Shown here in pieces: positions 1-7,900 of a stretch of DNA of 64,000 nt (the first letter of the stretch is position 1; each line of letters opens with the position of its first letter). Origin of the DNA: Bacteroidota bacterium (GTDB lineage Bacteria > Bacteroidota > Bacteroidia > Bacteroidales > CAIXZF01); contig JAKLIX010000015.1 of NCBI GenBank assembly GCA_022709385.1, positions 46,414 to 110,413 on the forward strand, given 5' to 3'. The notes under the pieces are model-generated. The model had not been told where the DNA came from and searched no databases. It was given only the letters and a program-made list of their open reading frames with translations. Both the position numbers and the translations under genes were made by a program.

Positions 1-2245
1 GCAATTCCGGCTTGACATTCCTGGGAATCTTGTAGTTATTCTTACCCGACTGGATATACGGTCCATATCTGCCATTGAGCACTCTTATTCCCGTATCTTC
101 AGCGAATTCCTTAATCACCTTCTTTTCATTGGCCTCTCTTTTTTCCGCGATGATCTCCACGGCCCTGGCAAGCAGGATGCTGTGCGGATCATCGGTTTTC
201 GGCAGGGAATAAAAGATGCCCTTGTGACGGATATACGGGCCAAAACGGCCGACACCAATGGTTACATCCTCGTTCTCAAAGTCGCCAATGACTTTTGGCA
301 GTTTGAACAGCTCCAGGGCCTGGTCAAGCCTGATGGTTTCGATGGTGAACTCTTTCCCAAGCCTTGCAAAACGAGGCTTATCCTCACTTTCTGTATCCCC
401 GAGCTGCACCATGGGCCCGTATTTTCCGATTTTTACGAAGACATTTCTGCCGCTTTCCGGATCCACTCCGAGCAATTTCTCTCCGGTGAATTTGGTGGTA
501 CCGGTCTGGGTGTTCTCTATCTGTTGGTGAAATGGATGGTAAAAATCACGGATTACCTCATGCCATACCCGCTTCCCGTCGGCTATCTTGTCAAACTCCT
601 CCTCGACACTGGCCGTAAAATTATAATCGACGATATTCTCGAAAAACTGCATCAGGAAGCGGTTGACCAGGATACCGATATCCGTCGGGATCAGTTTCGC
701 TTTCTCGTAACCGACTTTCTCTGTTTTTACGCTCTCCTTCAGCTGGTTTTTCTTCAGGCTGAGAATCACGTAATCTCTTTTAAATCCTTCTTTGTCTCCT
801 TTCAACACATACTCCCTTTTCTGAATGGTGGATATGGTGGGAGCATAGGTGGAAGGACGGCCGATCCCCAGTTCCTCGAGCTTTTTCACCAGACTGGCTT
901 CGGTATAGCGGAAAGGGATGACGGTGAAGCGCTGTGTCGCCTTGATGTCATCGGTGTGCATTTCCTGACCCTGTTGCATGGGAGGCAGCAGGTCTTCCTT
1001 CTCCTCACTATCCTCATCATCCGTCGACTCCTTGTATACCTTAAGAAATCCGTCGAAACGAATGACCTCTCCCCTGGCAATGAACTTTTCCGTTGAATTG
1101 CTGATGTCGATGGTCACTGTTGTCTTCTCAAGCAGGGCGTCTGCCATCTGGGAGGCGATGGTCCTTTTCCATATCAGATCATACAGCCGTTGCTGTGACA
1201 CATCGCCTTCAATCTGTGCCTGGTTCATGTATGTGGGGCGGATCGCCTCGTGGGCTTCCTGTGCACCCTTGCTGCGCGTGGTGTATTTCCTGGTCTTCAC
1301 ATAATTGGCACCATAGGTCCCGGTGATTTCCTCCTTTGCCATCCCGAGGGCGAGGTTCGACAGGTTCACCGAATCGGTACGCATATAGGTGATCTTACCC
1401 GATTCATACAATTGCTGGGCGACAAGCATGGTCTTGGATACAGAAAACCCCAGCTTGCGGCTTGCCTCCTGTTGCAGGGTGGAGGTGGTAAAAGGCGGAG
1501 CAGGCGATTTCTTTGCGGGTTTGGTTTCAATGGATGCAACCCGGTACTTCGCCTCCCTGCATGCTTCCAGAAATTGCCTGGCTTCCTCCTTATTGTCGAA
1601 CTTCCGGCTTAGTTCGGCTTCGACAACGACAGGACCGTCGGGGGTATCCACCTGAAAGTCGGCCGTGACTTTGAATGCGGACTGTGCCTTGAACTGCCTG
1701 ATCTCTTCCTCTCTTTCCACGATCAGTCGAACGGCCACCGACTGTACCCGGCCAGCCGACAATGCCGGTTTCACCTTCTTCCAAAGCAGGGGTGAAAGCT
1801 CAAAACCGACCAGACGGTCGAGTACCCTCCTTGCCTGCTGAGCCATCACCAGGTTCCTGTCAATCGAACGGGGATGCTCTATGGCCGACAGGATGGCATT
1901 TTTGGTGATCTCGTGAAAGACAATCCGGCGGATTTTCTTTTCCTCAAGATCAAGGGTCTCGGCCAGGTGCCAGCTGATGGCTTCCCCCTCACGGTCTTCA
2001 TCCGTCGCAAGCCAGACCGTCTCGGCATCCTTCGACAGCTTTCTTAAATCTGTGACAACCTTTTTCTTATCGGATGATATTTCATATAAAGGCAGAAATC
2101 CTTTTTCAATATCCACCCCCAAAGCCTTCTTCGATAAGTCCCTGACATGACCGAAACTGCTTTTCACCAGAAAATCCTTCCCCAGAAAGCCCTCAATGGT
2201 CCTGGCCTTGGCCGGAGACTCAACTATGACAAGATTTTTAAGCAT
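1..2245 (-). CDS. topA: DNA topoisomerase I, C-terminally cut by window edge
   Basis: Type IA topoisomerase that relaxes negatively supercoiled DNA by single-strand passage. The reverse strand is open from ATG at 2245 to the window edge (748 codons visible), so the 3' end lies outside. Seen: a TOPRIM start (VIVESPAKA), the acidic motif DEDREGE, the catalytic tyrosine Y287 in ITYMRTDS, the STYAPTI motif of the core, and C-terminal GRFGPYI and GRYGPYIQ repeats, which belong to the topoisomerase C-terminal repeat domain found in Bacteroidota enzymes. The start is supported by AGAGGG about 5 nt upstream and a good promoter at 2268-2300. It is divergent from miaB. The long open frame on the opposite strand (182-1096) is an antisense shadow. 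Confidence 0.97.
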   Translation of the reverse strand, partial: MLKNLVIVESPAKARTIEGFLGKDFLVKSSFGHVRDLSKKALGVDIEKGFLPLYEISSDKKKVVTDLRKLSKDAETVWLATDEDREGEAISWHLAETLDLEEKKIRRIVFHEITKNAILSAIEHPRSIDRNLVMAQQARRVLDRLVGFELSPLLWKKVKPALSAGRVQSVAVRLIVEREEEIRQFKAQSAFKVTADFQVDTPDGPVVVEAELSRKFDNKEEARQFLEACREAKYRVASIETKPAKKSPAPPFTTSTLQQEASRKLGFSVSKTMLVAQQLYESGKITYMRTDSVNLSNLALGMAKEEITGTYGANYVKTRKYTTRSKGAQEAHEAIRPTYMNQAQIEGDVSQQRLYDLIWKRTIASQMADALLEKTTVTIDISNSTEKFIARGEVIRFDGFLKVYKESTDDEDSEEKEDLLPPMQQGQEMHTDDIKATQRFTVIPFRYTEASLVKKLEELGIGRPSTYAPTISTIQKREYVLKGDKEGFKRDYVILSLKKNQLKESVKTEKVGYEKAKLIPTDIGILVNRFLMQFFENIVDYNFTASVEEEFDKIADGKRVWHEVIRDFYHPFHQQIENTQTGTTKFTGEKLLGVDPESGRNVFVKIGKYGPMVQLGDTESEDKPRFARLGKEFTIETIRLDQALELFKLPKVIGDFENEDVTIGVGRFGPYIRHKGIFYSLPKTDDPHSILLARAVEIIAEKREANEKKVIKEFAEDTGIRVLNGRYGPYIQSGKNNYKIPRNVKPEL

Positions 2246-2267
2246 CTTCCCTCTTTTTAAAGTGGCA

Positions 2268-2300
2268 CAAAATTAAAATAAAACATTCTCCAAAAACAAA
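2268..2300 (-). promoter_or_regulatory. topA promoter, Bacteroidota type
   Basis: Read on the minus strand, TTTG (2300-2297), a 21-nt spacer and TAATTTTG (2275-2268) match the Bacteroidota -33/-7 consensus TTTG-N19-21-TAnnTTTG. The -7 box ends 22 nt before the topA ATG. Confidence 0.7.
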
Positions 2301-2423
2301 AAACCCGGATTTTTCTATTATATGGTATAGGGCATTGCCCAGGGCCGGGTGTCCGTCTGAATATCTGTATCCTTAGCTGATGTTAATCCCTTCATGAAAA
2401 TGATCCGCTAAGCCTGTATTAAC

Positions 2424-2431
2424 TATTTTTG
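2424..2431 (+). promoter_or_regulatory. candidate -7 box for miaB
   Basis: TATTTTTG fits TAnnTTTG and lies 42 nt before the miaB ATG. No clear TTTG sits at the -33 position, so support is weak. Confidence 0.35.
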
Positions 2432-2473
2432 CGCTGAATTGTTTTAGAACGACAGGCATCGGCATTAGTATAG

Positions 2474-3820
2474 ATGCATTTTTTAGACGAAGTGGAAAAA
2501 AAATCCAGATTATTTATCGAAACTTACGGCTGCCAGATGAATTTCTCTGACAGCGAGATCGTTGGATCGGTGATGACGGATGCAGGCTACGAACTGACCA
2601 CCGACCTGCAGGCGGCCGATGTGGTGTTTGTCAACACCTGTTCCATCCGCGACAATGCGGAACAAAGGGTCAGGAAAAGACTCAGGGAACTGCAATCGCT
2701 GAAGAAGAAAAAACCCGGCCTCATCATCGGCCTGCTGGGCTGCATGGCGGAAAGGGTGAAGGAACAGCTTTTCGACCAGGAACAACTGCTTGATCTGATC
2801 GCCGGTCCCGATGCCTACCGCGATCTTCCCCGGCTGATGGATGCTGCCACCGAAGGTCAGAAAGCCATCAACCTTATCCTTTCGGCTGATGAAACCTACG
2901 CAGACATCAGTCCCGTCCGCCTCGACGGCAAGGGAGTTTCTGCCTTCATCTCGATCATGCGGGGATGCGAAAACTTCTGCTCCTACTGCGTGGTTCCTTA
3001 CACACGCGGTACAGAAAGAAGCCGCGATCCGGAAACCGTGCTGTCGGAAGCCCGTGGTCTCTTCGAACAGGGATACAGGGAGATCACGCTGTTGGGACAA
3101 AACGTCAATTCCTACCACTTGGAAATGCACGGTAAACCAGTTGATTTCCCATATCTCCTGGCCGAAGTGGCCGGCATCAGCCCCCTGCTCAGGCTGCGCT
3201 TTGCCACCTCACACCCCAAAGACCTCAGCGATAAACTCATCCACACCATCGCAGCACACCCGAATATCTGCCGCTCGGTCCACCTGCCCGTACAGTCGGG
3301 CAGCAACTTCATCCTCTGGGAAATGAACCGCAACTATACGCGCGAATGGTACCTCGACCGCATCCATGCCATCCGTGCCGCCATACCGGATTGTACCATC
3401 ACTACGGATATCATCACGGGCTTCTGCGGCGAAACAGAAGCAGACCACCTGGATACGCTCAGCCTGATGCGTGAAGTGCACTTCGATCATGCCTATATGT
3501 TCCGCTATTCCGAACGGCCGGGGACGCTCGCGGCTCAGACGAAGAAAGACGATGTGCCCGGTGAAACCAAAAGCAGAAGACTCAACGAGATCATTCAGCT
3601 GCAAAACCGGCTTTCACTCGAGAGTAACCGTAACGATATGGGAAACATTTTCGAGGTGCTGGTGGAAGGTCACTCCAAGCGATCCAGGGAGCAACTGTCA
3701 GGAAGAACCAGCCAAAACAAAATGGTCGTCTTCCCTGGCAAGGGTCTGAAACCTGGTGACTACACCAGGGTCAAGATCACCTCCTGCACCTCGGCAACCC
3801 TGCTGGGGGAAGTTGTTTAA
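2474..3820 (+). CDS. miaB: tRNA-2-methylthio-N6-dimethylallyladenosine synthase
   Basis: Radical-SAM methylthiotransferase (448 aa) that adds a methylthio group to i6A37 of tRNAs reading UNN codons. Seen: the N-terminal UPF0004 domain begins with ETYGCQMN and has three cluster cysteines (C20, C56, C90). The radical-SAM CxxxCxxC triad is C165, C169 and C172, in RGCENFCSYCVVPYTRG. A C-terminal TRAM domain runs to the end (SGRTSQNKMVVFPG). QMN after the first cysteine and the overall length favour MiaB over the related MtaB and RimO. Single gene, divergent from topA. Confidence 0.96.
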   Translation: MHFLDEVEKKSRLFIETYGCQMNFSDSEIVGSVMTDAGYELTTDLQAADVVFVNTCSIRDNAEQRVRKRLRELQSLKKKKPGLIIGLLGCMAERVKEQLFDQEQLLDLIAGPDAYRDLPRLMDAATEGQKAINLILSADETYADISPVRLDGKGVSAFISIMRGCENFCSYCVVPYTRGTERSRDPETVLSEARGLFEQGYREITLLGQNVNSYHLEMHGKPVDFPYLLAEVAGISPLLRLRFATSHPKDLSDKLIHTIAAHPNICRSVHLPVQSGSNFILWEMNRNYTREWYLDRIHAIRAAIPDCTITTDIITGFCGETEADHLDTLSLMREVHFDHAYMFRYSERPGTLAAQTKKDDVPGETKSRRLNEIIQLQNRLSLESNRNDMGNIFEVLVEGHSKRSREQLSGRTSQNKMVVFPGKGLKPGDYTRVKITSCTSATLLGEVV

Positions 3821-3888
3821 TCCGGTGGTGGAAGCCGGTTTAGAAGTTTAGCCATCATACTGACCGTGTTAATTCTCTTTATTTTCAA

Positions 3889-3930
3889 CACATAGAATCA
3901 CATAGATAATTACCCTATGTGTCCTATGTG
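3889..3930. repeat. double-stem inverted repeat (REP-like)
   Basis: Two CACATAG heptamers (3889-3895, 3899-3905) are followed by two CTATGTG heptamers (3915-3921, 3924-3930). They fold into a 14-bp stem with a small internal bulge and a 9-nt loop. It lies between the convergent ends of miaB and the next gene. There is no T-run after it, so it is more like a REP element than an intrinsic terminator. Confidence 0.75.
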
Positions 3931-4041
3931 GTTCAATTAATTCTAGTTTACAGTAAAGGTGTTTATTGGTTTAGACGTTGAGTATTTGAAACAAGTGAGA
4001 AAAATGAAGGTAAAAAATTGAAATGAAGATAAAAGTGCTAC

Positions 4042-4803
4042 TCAGATTTCAAGTCCGATGACAAAGTAGGCAGCACCGTGTTGAGGATTCAGGATCAGGC
4101 TGCCGTTCACAGGCAACGTATAGTGCTCTGTGATCTTCAGCTTCCGGCTTGCCCTGATACCGAGATTGATAATCCCCGGACTGCTGCCGTAATATCCTTC
4201 CATGGGTGTTCCGCCAAGAAATGCCTCACATTCGGTTTGCTTCACAGAGAATGGATATCGTACCTCGAGATAGGTGGAGTAATTATTCCTGTAGTAGGCT
4301 ATTTTGCTGGTGGTATCGTAATAATCAAATTCATTGTCGGGTCCCATGAAAAAAGTAGCAACCGACAGTTTCAGCGGGAAGGATGCAGGTCCATCCCACC
4401 CCAGCATGCCTTCGATCAGGTGTCCGGTTTTATCGTAATTGTACTCGAAAAATCGAAGGGTATCGTTTGGCGTATAGAAATAATCATTCACGGTAAAGGT
4501 CAGGCTTTTCCAGGAGTACGAAAGCCAGCTGTCCACCTCGCGGTAAGTGCCGTGAAAATTGGAAGAGCCCCACAAACCCAGTTCGAACTGGCCATATGCC
4601 AGGCTCAGTGACGGCTGGATATTCGGACTGAGATCCCCTACCAGTCCGCGCCAAAGGTAACTGCTGACGACTTCAGCCGCCACATTCAGTTCAAGCTTGC
4701 AACTGTCTTTTTCCCGGGCCGCAAGCCAAAAAGGCTTTATCAGCAAAGACAAAATAAGCAGAAGGGTCAGGCAGGAAAACTGAATACCGGCTTTGTTTTT
4801 CAT
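4042..4803 (-). CDS. putative outer-membrane beta-barrel protein (TorF/Gcw_chp-like)
   Basis: 253 aa. Seen: an N-terminal signal peptide (residues about 1-30, LTLLLILSLLIKPFWLAA), then alternating beta-strand sequence rich in aromatics (VVSSYLWRGLVGD, GLWGSSNFHG, WLSYSWKSLTFTVNDYFY), ending in the hydrophobic-aromatic strand YFVIGLEI expected of a barrel. The early 'SSYLWRG' and the following strand pattern resemble the TorF/Gcw_chp family of putative porins; this family call is from memory of the pattern, not a search. Substrate is unknown. It is a single gene, convergent with miaB. Confidence 0.6.
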   Translation of the reverse strand: MKNKAGIQFSCLTLLLILSLLIKPFWLAAREKDSCKLELNVAAEVVSSYLWRGLVGDLSPNIQPSLSLAYGQFELGLWGSSNFHGTYREVDSWLSYSWKSLTFTVNDYFYTPNDTLRFFEYNYDKTGHLIEGMLGWDGPASFPLKLSVATFFMGPDNEFDYYDTTSKIAYYRNNYSTYLEVRYPFSVKQTECEAFLGGTPMEGYYGSSPGIINLGIRASRKLKITEHYTLPVNGSLILNPQHGAAYFVIGLEI

Positions 4804-4860
4804 ATGCGACGATCTTTTGTTCAGGCAAATGTATGGATTTATTGATGGAAGTCTGCGATT

Positions 4861-4912
4861 GTCGGCATTACTCTTATGAAACAGTTTTGCATTCGCAAAC
4901 CTTTCAGGTATG
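4861..4912 (+). repeat. interspersed repeat copy E (right half only)
   Basis: Matches the right half of the roughly 98-bp repeat seen in full at 14021, 28311 and 57498: CGGCATTACT, then TTTGCATTCGCAAACCT, then CAGGTATG. The left half is not recognisable. It lies 69 bp past the stop of the 1949-residue surface protein. Confidence 0.7.
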
Positions 4913-4980
4913 TGTATAACTTCCGGGAATTCATCAGATATCCGGCATCATAACCTTAAAAACCGGAACCGGGTGCGACC

Positions 4981-7900
4981 TTAAAGCTTTATTACCTTCA
5001 GGAGTTTCATCTCAGGCTGACCCGGATAGTAGAACATCAGCCGCAACGTATACACTCCGGGTCGCATCCTACTCAACGAAATAAGCTGGGAGGCCAGGCC
5101 ACCCGGTTTTTCGAGAATTCCTGTCAGCTTTGTTTCCTGTCCCAGGGCATCGAAAAGGCTGAGCTGAACCCGGCCGGCCCGGGGCAGGAAAAAGCTGATC
5201 TCAAGCTCACTGCCGGCAGGGTTGGGATGGGCGTTCAGTGAAAGCTCCCCGGGGTCCGGCAGCAGCTCCGGGATCAACAGGGCAGCCGGAGTGATGATGT
5301 TTCCAAGAAAGCCGGCAGCCTCACTGCCCGCTGCGATGCGGAAAGGCGGCCAGTCTGCCTTACGTGCCGTCAGAGAGATCCTGAAGAGCGCTTGGTCTGC
5401 CGGATTCTCCAGACCCCGGATACTGTACCAGGCAATCCGTAACTGGTTTCCATCCACTTTGTACAGAAAATCGGAAAATACATTATCCTCATAATCAAGC
5501 GATTCCGGGATGACATCCCAAATCCGGATGTCCTGAGAATCGAACTCGAAAACCAGGGAAAGCGCATGCAGCCTTTCCTTGATATCAGTATATACCGGAA
5601 GATGGATGGGTATATCATTGCTGATAATCATCGTTTCCGGTGACATAGTCAGCTCGAATGGCATCGCTGTTTTGGCTCCCGGGATATGAGAACGATCAAG
5701 ATCCCCGGCGCACAAGGCATGCAGGTTCTTCACCGCCGGAATGCCAGGCTGCATGAGCACCTCGCCATCCTCAAACACCCAGTCGGGGATGGCAAATTGG
5801 GATGACATCCCTGTAAAACGCTTCATGATGCTGAGGGCATCCACGGCATTCACCGACCCGGATGCATCTACATCGCCGGCTGCCTCCTGAAGGGGACTGA
5901 GGCTGATCATCCCCACGAAAGACTTCATCGCAGTAAGTGCATCCACGGCATTGACGCCGCCGTGCGGCTTGGTGCAGTTCACACTGATATTATAATTACC
6001 CGGCTGACAGATATCCGCAAACAAATAATCACCCTGACTTCCTGTAAGGGTATCGGCAAGAGGCAAACCGCCCGATGAAAGCACGGCTGTGACATTGCTC
6101 AGCGGGGTCAATTGCAGATTGTCATACAGAACCTGTCCCATAATGTAAGGGCATCCGCCGATGGTGACCCTGACGGAATCGATACCGGTACAGCCCCTGC
6201 TATCGGTGACGCTGACATAATAAGTTGTAGTTGAAATGGTTGTCACCGGTTCCGAAATGCCCGTCCCACCGAAACTCCATAAATAATTGTAAGGTGGAAG
6301 TCCTCCGGTGGCCGTACATGAAACAATTGTACTTGCCGCTTGCAGGAAAGTCTGATCGGGGGAGCAAGACACAACAGGTCCTTCCAGAAATTCAAGAGTA
6401 AAAGTCGTGTCGAAGCTGCAGCCTGCCGTATTGGTCAGATTCACAGTGTAGGTATAAATACCCGGATTAGATTGAAAAACAATCATTTCATGATTATTTG
6501 AGGATAAAATGCCCGGTCCCACCCAGGTAACGGAGTCAGTAAGCACTTCATACACCCATGAATATGGCATGAGGGAGTCGGCAAACACAAGCTGCCACCA
6601 GAAAACCCAGCCGTTATCTCCGGGAGTATCATCAGACAGCTTTAAAGTCCAGTTCCCGTTGACAGGACAACCAAGAAGGTTTGAAAAATCCTGCGAGGGG
6701 AGATAGCTGCCGCTGTCGAGCAAAGGAAATCCTCCGGGTGGCGGTGGAATGCAATTACCGGTATTGGCATATAAAAGCATCGGATCATACTGGGAATTCA
6801 TGGAGAAGCGGTATGTCCATCCCTGTCCGGGCGGATTTTGCAGCGGATCCGACAGGCAGGAAGGAGGCGAAATGCAGTCAAACTGCGTATGGTTGGTGAT
6901 CCCCAGGGGTAAACCCAAAAAGCAGGTATCGGTTTGTGAGGCGCTTTTCAGGAGTACCGACTGGCCATTCGGACATTCAATGCTTATTTCCAGGTTTCCT
7001 GAGGCAGAATGCTCCATGTTCACAGTAAGCATGCTTACCTGACCGGCATCCGTGATCACCATATTCCCTCCGGGATTGCTCACATTTAAAACAGATTCGA
7101 TGGTAATCCCCGATGCTGCACCACCGTCAGGGATATATTTTGACGTATCAAAGGTCATCAGTTGGGGAAGTGTATGATATACCAGGGATGAATGGAATTG
7201 AACATGGTCGGTTTCGGCAGACCCTGCAGTGATGGTTACCGGAATCCCGGTGCAAAAGCCCACGCCCGTGTTGAATGCCTCGATGGCGGGAGTGGTGATG
7301 TTGACCCTTGCGACCAGTTTCGGCTGACTGCTGCATCCATTGCAATCTTTTACAGTCAGGAAAACTTCATAGCCTCCCTGCCCGGGAAACTGATGTGATA
7401 CTGCCTGTCCAAGCGCTATGTTTCCATCACCGAAATCCCAGATAAACAAGCTTGCAGAATCCGACTGATGATAATACGTATCATTTTCCGGATAGAGGGC
7501 AGTCGCATTGAAACTAACGCTTCCATTTGCACAGATCAGGATATTGATGCTGTCGACAAGAGGCGGATTCGATGCGGAGAGTTGCGGGATCACCTGCTGG
7601 CATGAATCCAGACCATAAACCACCATACTGCAGGTGTCGTTGGTGAGATCAATGTCTAGGGGGAGCTGGGTGTACACTTGAAGCGTGTACATATTCTGAG
7701 GAATCATATAATTCACCGGAAACTGAAACATGACGGTTCCGTTGGCCGGCAGACCGGATGGCCCCGGAATGGAAAGGATTTCACTCACCGGCGGGTTGTT
7801 TCCGACGGAATAGCTGAGCGGGATGGTAAACAGCGGTCCCGGACCGTAATTTTTCACCATACAATGCACCTGCATCATACCCTCTGCCGTATCCGGAAGA

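Noticed and set aside
182..1096. Long plus-strand open frame (304 codons) opposite topA
   Set aside because: Antisense shadow: the minus strand encodes an unmistakable topoisomerase I with catalytic motifs throughout this interval.
3889..3930. Intrinsic terminator of miaB
   Set aside because: The stem is AT-rich and not followed by a T-run on either strand; described as a REP-like repeat instead.
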